DNA of 7,002 nt, taken from assembly GCA_025454095.1 (NCBI GenBank), contig JALOPC010000084.1, forward strand, positions 1-7,002, written 5' to 3'. Below are positions 1 to 4,853 of this stretch, one piece after another; the stretch's first letter is position 1; each line of letters opens with the position of its first letter. The translations under genes and the position numbers were made by a program. The notes beneath the pieces were generated by a model that saw only the letters and a list, made by a program, of their open reading frames with translations, had not been told where the DNA came from and did no database searches. Source of the DNA: Syntrophales bacterium (GTDB lineage Bacteria; Desulfobacterota; Syntrophia; Syntrophales; UBA2192).

Positions 1-453
1 GGCGTTTACCTGTCGAAGGGGGATGTGGATCGCGCCATCGTGCACTTCGAGCGGGCGATCCGGACCCCGGAGCCTCAACCGAAGGCTTACGCGGGACTCG
101 CCGAGGCGTACATCCTGAAGGGCAGGATGGACGAGGCCCTGACCTTCAGCCTGGCGGCCCTCGCATGGCAGCCGGCGGACGCCAAGATGCACTACAACAT
201 CGGCAGCATTTACATCTACAAGGGGCGGATCGACGAGGCCATCGGCCGCTTTCAGGAGGCCGTCAGGCTCGCGCCCGATTACGCCAGGGCCCACAACAAC
301 CTCGGGAGCGCGCTGATGCTGCGCAGCCGCATCGACGAGGCGATCCATCACTTCCGGGAGGCCGTCCGCCTCGACCCGGACTACGGGATGGCCCGCGAGA
401 ACCTGAAAGATGCGCTGGCACAAAAGAAGGAAGTTAAGAAGAGCGGAAGGTAG
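1..453 (+). CDS. TPR-repeat protein, C-terminal part (5' end outside window)
   Basis: The frame is open from base 1, so the gene is cut by the window edge; the GTG at 25 is only the first start-like codon inside it and is not a convincing start. The visible 150 residues are almost entirely tetratricopeptide repeats: the end of one repeat, then three 34-residue units starting near PKAYAGLAEAY, AKMHYNIGSIY and ARAHNNLGSAL, each with the G/A-Y/L-...-A-...-P spacing of the TPR consensus. A short basic tail (KKEVKKSGR) ends the protein at a TAG. TPR arrays form helical scaffolds for protein-protein contact. In this lineage such C-terminal arrays often belong to membrane proteins (O-GlcNAc-transferase-like or glycosyltransferase-39-like), but nothing here identifies the N-terminal part. 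It is transcribed towards the SDR gene and is followed 24 bases later by a strong terminator. Confidence 0.9.
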   Translation, partial: GVYLSKGDVDRAIVHFERAIRTPEPQPKAYAGLAEAYILKGRMDEALTFSLAALAWQPADAKMHYNIGSIYIYKGRIDEAIGRFQEAVRLAPDYARAHNNLGSALMLRSRIDEAIHHFREAVRLDPDYGMARENLKDALAQKKEVKKSGR

Positions 454-477
454 AAAGAGCAGAACTCGAATGGAAGA

Positions 478-516
478 AAAAAGGGCATCGGGAATTGCCA
501 TCCCGATGCCCTTTTT
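478..516. terminator. Bidirectional intrinsic terminator between convergent genes
   Basis: A perfect inverted repeat, with arms 478-493 and 501-516 (core AGGGCATCGGGA / TCCCGATGCCCT) and a 7-base loop. It has an A-run on the left arm and a T-run on the right, so it reads as a hairpin plus U-tract on both strands. It lies between the stop of the TPR gene (453, +) and the stop of the SDR gene (555, -) and can end both transcripts. Confidence 0.9.
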
Positions 517-532
517 GTTTATCTTTGTCTTT

Positions 533-549
533 CCCTATACCCGATACCC
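533..549 (-). repeat. 17-bp inverted repeat copy 1 (downstream of SDR gene)
   Basis: CCCTATACCCGATACCC on the plus strand, 5 bases beyond the stop of the SDR gene. Its reverse complement, GGGTATCGGGTATAGGG, occurs exactly at 1409-1425 on the other side of the same gene. A third copy with one mismatch is at 1469-1485. The motif is internally repetitive (GGGTATnGGGTATA) and probably belongs to a dispersed intergenic repeat family of this genome (inference). Confidence 0.75.
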
Positions 550-554
550 TGCCG

Positions 555-1343
555 CTACATGATTCCCTTGTACCATCCCCCGTCGATCTGGATGGCCGCA
601 CCGGTGATGTAGCCCGCCTGCTGCGACGCGAGGTAGACGACGAGGCTGGCGAACTCCTCCGGCGTGCCGATCCGCTTCATGGGGATCTCCGACGCCCATT
701 TTTCGACAACGGCCTCGGGGGTCGTCGCCTGCTTCTCGGCGAGAACCTTCGAAAGGTTGCGGACGCGGTCCGTCATCGTGTAACCCGGGCAGACGCTGTT
801 GACGGTGATGTTGAAGGATGCCAGCTCGTTCGAGAGCGACTTGGCGAAGCCGATGACGCCCGAGCGCACCGTGTTGGAAAGGATGAGGCCGTCGATGGGT
901 TGCTTGACGGCGATGGAGGTCATGTTGATGATCCGCCCCCAGCGTTTCTCCTTCATGATGGGGACGGCCTCCCGCGTCATCACGATCGTGGAGAGCAGGT
1001 TGAGGCGGCAGCCCCGCAGCCACAGCTCGTCGTCGATCTCGAGGAAGCTCATCGAAGGGGGGCCCCCGGCGTTGTTCACCAGGATGTCCACCGTCCCGAA
1101 ATGGGCCGCCGACTTGCGAACGAAGTTCTTCGCCTGCTCCAGGTCCGACACGTCGGCCGGGATGGCGAAGACCTGCCCGCCCGCTTTCCGGATGGCCTCG
1201 GCCGCCGCAGGCAGATGAGGGTCGTCGAGCGCGCAGATGGCGACCTTCGCCCCTTCGCGGGCAAAATCCAGCGCCACGGCAAGCCCCAGCCCCTGGCTGC
1301 CCCCGGCCACCAGCGCCACCTTCCCTTTCAATCCGAGATCCAT
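555..1343 (-). CDS. SDR-family oxidoreductase-like protein lacking the catalytic Tyr/Lys
   Basis: 262 residues, the usual length for a classical short-chain dehydrogenase/reductase (FabG-like). The start ATG at 1343 has an ideal AAGGAGG seven bases upstream. The Rossmann fold is clear: AGGSQGLGLA at 13-22 is the dinucleotide-binding turn, although the usual leading Thr is Ala; D64V is in place, NNAG is at 90-93, Asn115 and Ser143 match two members of the SDR catalytic tetrad, and CPGYTMTD is at 185-192. The expected YxxxK is missing: LSNTVRSGV at 155-163 puts Ser156 at the Tyr position and Arg160 at the Lys position. This matches a known subgroup of beta-ketoacyl-ACP-reductase-like SDRs with imperfect catalytic tetrads (family knowledge). 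It may bind NAD(P)(H) and an acyl substrate with altered chemistry, or act without redox catalysis. It lies 158 bases downstream of porB on the same strand, with no clear promoter of its own, so it could be co-transcribed with the por genes. Substrate unknown. Confidence 0.88.
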   Translation of the reverse strand: MDLGLKGKVALVAGGSQGLGLAVALDFAREGAKVAICALDDPHLPAAAEAIRKAGGQVFAIPADVSDLEQAKNFVRKSAAHFGTVDILVNNAGGPPSMSFLEIDDELWLRGCRLNLLSTIVMTREAVPIMKEKRWGRIINMTSIAVKQPIDGLILSNTVRSGVIGFAKSLSNELASFNITVNSVCPGYTMTDRVRNLSKVLAEKQATTPEAVVEKWASEIPMKRIGTPEEFASLVVYLASQQAGYITGAAIQIDGGWYKGIM

Positions 1344-1408
1344 ATGCTTCCCTCCTTGCCGAGCTTTCAGGTTTGTCTTGTCTTTCCAGTCTATTTCGTC
1401 AGCATGAG

Positions 1409-1425
1409 GGGTATCGGGTATAGGG
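1409..1425 (+). repeat. 17-bp inverted repeat copy 2 (upstream of SDR gene)
   Basis: GGGTATCGGGTATAGGG, the exact reverse complement of 533-549. It also faces the near-identical copy at 1469-1485 (16 of 17 complementary), so in the RNA downstream of porB it can form a long stem with a loop of about 43 bases. No T-run follows the stem, so it is not a standard terminator. A shorter related piece, GGTATAGGG, follows at 1431-1439. Confidence 0.75.
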
Positions 1426-1468
1426 GCTCTGGTATAGGGAAGGAAGAAGAATTTTTCATTGTCCCAAA

Positions 1469-1499
1469 CCCTAGACCCGATACCCTAAACCCTAGACCC
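1469..1499 (-). repeat. Repeat copy 3 plus tandem CCCTAAACCCTAGACCC
   Basis: CCCTAGACCCGATACCC at 1469-1485 differs from copy 1 at one base. It runs straight into CCCTAAACCCTAGACCC (1483-1499), giving a tract built from CCCTAnACCC units that ends 2 bases before the porB stop codon. On the minus strand it is the first sequence transcribed after porB. Together with 1409-1425 it occupies most of the porB-SDR gap (1344-1501). Apart from the SDR ribosome binding site at 1351-1357, I see nothing else there, and no convincing promoter. Confidence 0.65.
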
Positions 1500-1501
1500 T
1501 T

Positions 1502-2407
1502 TTACTTGGATTCCGCCGCCTTCCTCTTGTACTCCTCCCAGCGGTCGTCCACCCAGGCCTGGAGCTGGTTGAGCTGCTCGATGCTCATCTTCTTGAACCG
1601 CCCCTGCTTCTCGACGTAGTGCACCACGGGGAGCTTGTTGCCCTTCTCGGCGAGCGTGCGGCTGCGCCCCGTGAAGCGGAACTTGCCGTTTTCGACCTCG
1701 AAGAGCACGCACAGGCCCGTGTCGACAGCGAGCCGCCCGATGCGGATCGTGTCCTTCGTGGGGTACTGCCACCCCGGCGGGCAGGGCGTGTGGATGTGGA
1801 TGAACCGCGTGCCCTTGATGCGCTTGGCCCGGACGAACTTGTCGTAGAGGTCGATGGGGTAGGCCGGCGTCGTCGTGGCGATGTAGGGGATCTGGTGGGC
1901 TTCCATGATCTTCAGGAAGTCCTTCTTGTGCTGCTGCTTCGTAAGAACGGGGGTCGTCGTCGTGAGGGCCCCCATGGGGGTCGCGCTGGAGCGCTGGGTG
2001 CCCGTGTTCATGTAGCCCTCGTTGTCGTAGGCCACGTAGATGAAATCCGTCCCCCGCTCGGCGGCGCCCGAGAGGGCCTGGATGCCCATGTCGAAGGTGC
2101 CGCCGTCGCCGGCGAAGGCCACGACGGTCGTCTCCGTCCGGTTCAGGGCGGCAAGCCCCGCCGCGATGCCCGAGGCCGAGGCGGCCGTGCTCGCAAAGGT
2201 ATTGTTCACGCTGGGGACGAGGACCGGCGTCAGGGGGTAGAGCCCGTGGAGCACGCACAGGCAGCATGCGGGAAGCGTCACGATCGTGTCTTCCCGGAGC
2301 GCCTTCAGGGCGAACCGGTAGGCGATGGAGAGCCCGCAGCCCTGGCAGGCCCTCGTGCCGGGCAGGACGTATTCTTTCTCGTGGATCTTGAAGAGATTCT
2401 GCGGCAT
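1502..2407 (-). CDS. porB: 2-oxoacid:ferredoxin oxidoreductase, beta (TPP-binding) subunit
   Basis: Catalytic thiamine-diphosphate subunit of a four-subunit 2-oxoacid:ferredoxin oxidoreductase (2-oxoacid + CoA + oxidised Fd to acyl-CoA + CO2 + reduced Fd, reversible). With the start at 2407 it is 301 residues. CQGCG at 21-25, Cys49 (25 residues after Cys24, as in pyruvate:ferredoxin oxidoreductase) and Cys209 in HTPCPPGW fit the four ligands of the proximal [4Fe-4S] cluster. GDGG at 100-103 with the following YDNEGYMNTGTQRSSATP (127-144) is the TPP/Mg signature of PorB-type subunits. A GTG at 2425 would add six residues but lies inside porA. The ATG at 2407 comes 4 bases after the porA stop with GGAG seven bases upstream, so I prefer it. 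The motif set does not separate pyruvate from branched-chain 2-oxoacids; the leucine-type leader upstream of the operon hints at the latter or at pyruvate made for branched-chain amino acids. Confidence 0.95.
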   Translation of the reverse strand: MPQNLFKIHEKEYVLPGTRACQGCGLSIAYRFALKALREDTIVTLPACCLCVLHGLYPLTPVLVPSVNNTFASTAASASGIAAGLAALNRTETTVVAFAGDGGTFDMGIQALSGAAERGTDFIYVAYDNEGYMNTGTQRSSATPMGALTTTTPVLTKQQHKKDFLKIMEAHQIPYIATTTPAYPIDLYDKFVRAKRIKGTRFIHIHTPCPPGWQYPTKDTIRIGRLAVDTGLCVLFEVENGKFRFTGRSRTLAEKGNKLPVVHYVEKQGRFKKMSIEQLNQLQAWVDDRWEEYKRKAAESK

Positions 2408-2411
2408 GGCG

Positions 2412-3620
2412 CTACTCCGTGGCACAGTTCAGCCAGGTGGTTTTCAGATCCTTCTCGCCCGCCTGGATCCGGGCAAGTGACGACTTGACGGCCTCGACGA
2501 GTTCCCTCGCCTTCACATCGCGGCCCCCGAGTCCCGCCACGTAATCGTGAATGGTCGCCTGGATCCCGCTGCCGTAGAAAGCGGCCTTGAGATCGGAGCA
2601 CAATCCCCCCTCGTAGCCGTAGCTGATGCTCTTTTCGAAGAGGATGATGGCCTTCGCCCCCCGGTAGGCCTCGACGGCCTCCTTGACCGGGAAGGGCCGG
2701 TAGACGCGGATCCCCACGACCCCGGCCTTGATGCCCTCTTCGCGCAGGGCATCGGCGGCCACCGTCGCCTCGGCGGCGAGCGACCCCATGCTCGTCAGGA
2801 TCACGTCGGCGTCCTCCGTCCGGTGCGTCCAGAGCATCCCGCCGTGGTCGCGTCCGAAGGCCTCCGCAAAACTCCGGTTCACCTCGCGGATCGCCTCCAT
2901 GGTCCGGTCGAGGGCGTTCTGCAGCTTCCAGCGCATCTCCATGTAGCCGTCGCAGAGCACCCCCTCGGCGTCGGGGCGCCGGTTGGGCAGGAGAACCGAG
3001 TTGATGGTCATCGGGTTTTCGGCATCGAGAATCGTGTGAGGCTTGTAGGGGGGCAGGAACTTCCGGACCGCCGCCGGCGTCGGGCTGATGACGGGCATCA
3101 TCGTGTGGGAAAGCACGAAGCCGTCGAAGCAGACCATGACGGGCACGTAGACCGTCTCGGCGATCCTGTAGGCCTGGATCACCGTGTCGAGGATCTCCTG
3201 GTTGTCGCGGCAGTAGATCTGGATCCATCCCGTGTCGCGCTGGGCCAGCGAGTCCTGCTGGTCGTTGAAGATCGACCAGGGTGCGCCCACGCCGCGGTTG
3301 ACGCAGCACATGACGATGGGAAGCCTCGACCCCGCCGCCCAGTGCAGCTGCTCGTGCATGTACAGCAGGCCGTTCGAGCTGGTCGCCGTGAAGACCCGGG
3401 CCCCCACGGTGGAGGCCCCGATGCAGACCGTCATGGCCGAGTGCTCGCCTTCCACCCGGACGTACTCGGCGCGCAGCTGGCCGCTTTCCACGTACAGGGA
3501 AAGCATCTCGGCAAGCTGCGACTGGGGGGTGATCGGGTAGGCGGCGACGACCTGGACGTCGCAGAGCCGTGCCGCCAGCGCCGCCGCCTGATTTCCGGTG
3601 ATGATGCGCGCGTCAGTCAT
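2412..3620 (-). CDS. porA: 2-oxoacid:ferredoxin oxidoreductase, alpha subunit
   Basis: 402 residues, normal for a PorA/VorA alpha subunit. It pairs with PorB to form the active site at their interface. Visible landmarks are AAYPITPQSQLAE at 26-38, VEGEHSAM at 56-63 (Glu expected to activate TPP), the SSNGL segment at 81-85, RDTGWIQIY at 128-136, and a C-terminal transketolase-like domain from about 270 (ADVILTSMGS) to FEKSISYGYEGG at 328-339. These correspond to the PFOR N-terminal and PFOR II domains. The ATG at 3620 overlaps the end of porD by 8 bases and has GGAGG nine bases upstream, indicating translational coupling. The stop is 4 bases before porB. No Fe-S motif is present, as expected for this subunit. 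The 2-oxoacid it prefers cannot be read off the sequence; candidates are pyruvate, branched-chain 2-oxoacids and aryl-glyoxylates. Confidence 0.96.
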   Translation of the reverse strand: MTDARIITGNQAAALAARLCDVQVVAAYPITPQSQLAEMLSLYVESGQLRAEYVRVEGEHSAMTVCIGASTVGARVFTATSSNGLLYMHEQLHWAAGSRLPIVMCCVNRGVGAPWSIFNDQQDSLAQRDTGWIQIYCRDNQEILDTVIQAYRIAETVYVPVMVCFDGFVLSHTMMPVISPTPAAVRKFLPPYKPHTILDAENPMTINSVLLPNRRPDAEGVLCDGYMEMRWKLQNALDRTMEAIREVNRSFAEAFGRDHGGMLWTHRTEDADVILTSMGSLAAEATVAADALREEGIKAGVVGIRVYRPFPVKEAVEAYRGAKAIILFEKSISYGYEGGLCSDLKAAFYGSGIQATIHDYVAGLGGRDVKARELVEAVKSSLARIQAGEKDLKTTWLNCATE

Positions 3621-3906
3621 TGCACTGGTCCTCCCTCACCATGCTGATGGCCCGGGACGGGCACTCCTCGGCGCAGATCCCGCAGCCCTTGCAGTACTCG
3701 AGGTCGATCTGGACGGGGATCCCCGCTTTGACCACCGCCTCGGGACAGTAGAGCCAGCACAGGTAACAGGCGGCCTTCTTCTTGACGAAGGGCGTGCACT
3801 TGCTGTGATCGATGACGGGCCTCAGGTCGCGCCAGTCGCCCGTCCTGCCCGCCTCGCCGATGGTGGGCTTGCACATCGCCGATATGTTCTCGTCTCGTTT
3901 CTTCAT
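3613..3906 (-). CDS. porD: 2-oxoacid:ferredoxin oxidoreductase, delta (2x[4Fe-4S] ferredoxin) subunit, with widened first cluster motif
   Basis: 97-residue ferredoxin-like subunit that carries electrons from the catalytic subunits to external ferredoxin. The second cluster motif is canonical: C72-KG-C75-GI-C78-AEE-C82-P. The first is not: C37 is followed by nine residues (TPFVKKKAA) before C47-YL-C50-WLY-C54-P, where the usual PorD reads CxxCxxCxxxCP. All eight cysteines are still present, so two clusters are likely, with a 7-residue basic loop inserted beside one of them. The N-terminal 30 residues (KPTIGEAGRTGDWRDLRPVID) are the usual PorD lead-in. The ATG at 3906 has a GAGG-type ribosome binding site about nine bases upstream. 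The gap to porG is 38 bases, and the 3' end overlaps porA by 8 bases. Confidence 0.95.
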   Translation of the reverse strand: MKKRDENISAMCKPTIGEAGRTGDWRDLRPVIDHSKCTPFVKKKAACYLCWLYCPEAVVKAGIPVQIDLEYCKGCGICAEECPSRAISMVREDQCND

Positions 3907-3944
3907 GCTGTCCGCCTCTTTCTTGCGCCGTTCCCGTTTGCCCG

Positions 3945-4514
3945 TTACCCTTGAACCTTCTGCACGACCGTTCCCTCGTAGGCCGCCCGCACCGTCTCGA
4001 AATTCTGCGAGGCCGCCGCCGCGGGGAGCTTGCTGCGAAGGGCTTTCTCGATGTTCTCCAGGGAGACGATCCCCGTGGCCTTCGCGAAGGCGCCCAGGAG
4101 CGGCGTGTTGATCAGCGGGGCTCCCTCCTTCATCAGGCGCAGCTTCAGGGCCACCCCGGTGGCATCGACCGTGGCCACGTTGAAATCCCCGTTGATGCCC
4201 GCGTCTTCCGGCTTGCAGGCGGTGTTGATGATGATCGTCCCGCCCTTGCGGACCCGGCCTTTCACGTCGACGACACCCAGGAGCGTGTTGTCCAGCACAA
4301 TGGCGATGTCGGCCATCTCGACCTGGGAAAACATCCGGATGGGCTCCTCCGAGATCCGCGTCGAGGCCGTGACCGGCGCGCCGCGGCGCTCGGGGCCGAA
4401 CGTCGGCGCCGACGTGACGCCCTTGAAGCCTTCCAGGTATGCCGACTCCGCCAGGATCTGCGCGGCGACGACGGCCCCCTGGCCTCCCCGACCGAACCAG
4501 ATGATCTCTTTCAT
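3945..4514 (-). CDS. porG: 2-oxoacid:ferredoxin oxidoreductase, gamma subunit
   Basis: 189 residues from the ATG at 4514, typical of the gamma subunit (POR/KOR gamma domain), which is structural and contributes to CoA binding in this enzyme class. It opens with KEIIWFGRGGQGAVVAAQIL, the family hallmark GRGGQG at 8-13, followed by FGPERRGAPVTAS near 39-51 and NTPLLGAFAK in the second half. In-frame ATGs at 4574 and 4559 would extend it, but they lie inside the leader terminator hairpin and the added residues are not family-like; the ATG at 4514 has AAGGAG about 12 bases upstream. It is the first structural gene of porGDAB, and transcription must pass the leader terminator at 4581-4547 to reach it. 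Confidence 0.95.
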   Translation of the reverse strand: MKEIIWFGRGGQGAVVAAQILAESAYLEGFKGVTSAPTFGPERRGAPVTASTRISEEPIRMFSQVEMADIAIVLDNTLLGVVDVKGRVRKGGTIIINTACKPEDAGINGDFNVATVDATGVALKLRLMKEGAPLINTPLLGAFAKATGIVSLENIEKALRSKLPAAAASQNFETVRAAYEGTVVQKVQG

Positions 4515-4546
4515 CGTGTCTGTCCGCTCCTTGTGTGCCGGGAAAT

Positions 4547-4581
4547 AAAAAAAGGCCATGAGCGTTTTGCCCATGGCCTTT
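4547..4581 (-). terminator. Leader intrinsic terminator (attenuator) in front of porG
   Basis: On the minus strand, arm AAAGGCCATGGGC (4581-4569), loop AAAAC, arm GCTCATGGCCTTT (4563-4551): 13 base pairs with one G-U, ending in seven T residues (4553-4547). It is a textbook intrinsic terminator, but it sits 33 bases before the porG start and 20 bases after the stop of the leader peptide, not at the end of a gene. Its 5' arm shares bases 4581-4576 with the competing hairpin at 4616-4576, so the two structures exclude each other. Confidence 0.88.
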
Positions 4582-4616
4582 AGAATTTCGTTCTCGATTC
4601 CCTAAATTCTAAAAAC
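4576..4616 (-). promoter_or_regulatory. Predicted antiterminator hairpin of the por leader
   Basis: On the minus strand TTTAGAATTT (4613-4604) is perfectly complementary to AAATTCTAAA (4588-4579). Two U-G pairs and one G-C pair extend the stem to 13 pairs (4616-4604 with 4588-4576), loop 15 bases. The 3' arm consumes six bases of the terminator 5' arm (AAAGGC). The 5' arm encodes the last residues of the leader peptide (F34-R35-I36 and the first base of the stop), so a ribosome at the stop codon would cover it. A ribosome stalled in the Leu run (4652-4638) would leave it free. Confidence 0.75.
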
Positions 4617-4712
4617 GACGGGCGATCGGGTTGTCCGCAGGAGCAGGAGCAGAGCGAGGCACAATAGCCCGTTGAGGCTCAGCAATTCTCTTCTTGCACC
4701 GATCGACGTCAT
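4602..4712 (-). CDS. Leucine-rich leader peptide of the por operon (attenuation control)
   Basis: A 36-codon ORF, ATG at 4712 to TAG at 4604-4602, read on the minus strand. It starts MTSIGARRE, continues LLSLNGLLCLA, then LLLLL, and ends RTTRSPVVFRI. Eleven of 36 codons are Leu (residues 10, 11, 13, 16, 17, 19 and 21-25), including five in a row as CTG CTC CTG CTC CTG; two adjacent Val codons follow. A GAGGG element lies 11 bases before the ATG, and a sigma70-like promoter about 25 bases further up. Composition and position resemble the leuL/ilv leader peptides of enterobacteria, whose role is to let ribosome position report tRNA charging; the peptide itself probably has no function. It could be taken for a small hydrophobic membrane peptide, but the overlapping hairpins argue for a leader. 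The CGATCGG at 4705-4699 is complementary to 4629-4623 and could form an early pause hairpin. Confidence 0.75.
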   Translation of the reverse strand: MTSIGARRELLSLNGLLCLALLLLLRTTRSPVVFRI

Positions 4713-4741
4713 TTCCAACGATTCCCTCACAAAGTAAACCC

Positions 4742-4770
4742 TAGATATAGGAAAGGATCCGCCTTGTCAA
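4742..4770 (-). promoter_or_regulatory. Sigma70-type promoter of the por operon
   Basis: Minus strand TTGACA (4770-4765), a perfect -35. A weaker -10 follows: TATCTA (4747-4742) after 17 bases, or TATATC (4749-4744) after 15. The start of transcription would be near 4735, placing about 23 bases of 5' leader before the leader-peptide ATG and about 220 bases before porG. It lies about 84 bases beyond the end of waaA, so porGDAB need not depend on waaA transcription. Confidence 0.65.
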
Positions 4771-4853
4771 CCACAAAAACGGGCTGACGACATCAGACAG
4801 GCATGCAAGCATCGGGCCCGATCGGGATGGATGCGTCGCGGGTCTCCCGCCGT

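Noticed and set aside
1464..1500. CCCTAAACCCTAG tract resembling plant telomere repeats
   Set aside because: It is short, imperfect, between bacterial genes, and related to the nearby CCCTATACCCGATACCC repeats; a eukaryotic or telomeric origin is not supported.
2408..2425. porB starting at the GTG at 2425
   Set aside because: It would overlap the end of porA; the ATG at 2407 sits 4 bases after the porA stop with a GGAG at proper distance and gives the usual PorB N-terminus.
4515..4574. Longer porG starting at the ATG at 4574 (or 4559)
   Set aside because: The extra 20 residues are encoded by the leader terminator hairpin, are not family-like, and the gamma-subunit hallmark begins right after the ATG at 4514, which has AAGGAG upstream.
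4515..4735. T-box or metabolite riboswitch in the por leader
   Set aside because: I see no T-box AGGGUGG-type motif and no riboswitch core I recognise; the Leu-rich ORF with overlapping alternative hairpins explains the structure better.
4811..4827. Palindrome ATCGGGCCCGAT followed by GATCGGG downstream of waaA, as a terminator or operator
   Set aside because: There is no T-run next to it on either strand and no second spaced copy; such palindromes are common in GC-rich DNA.
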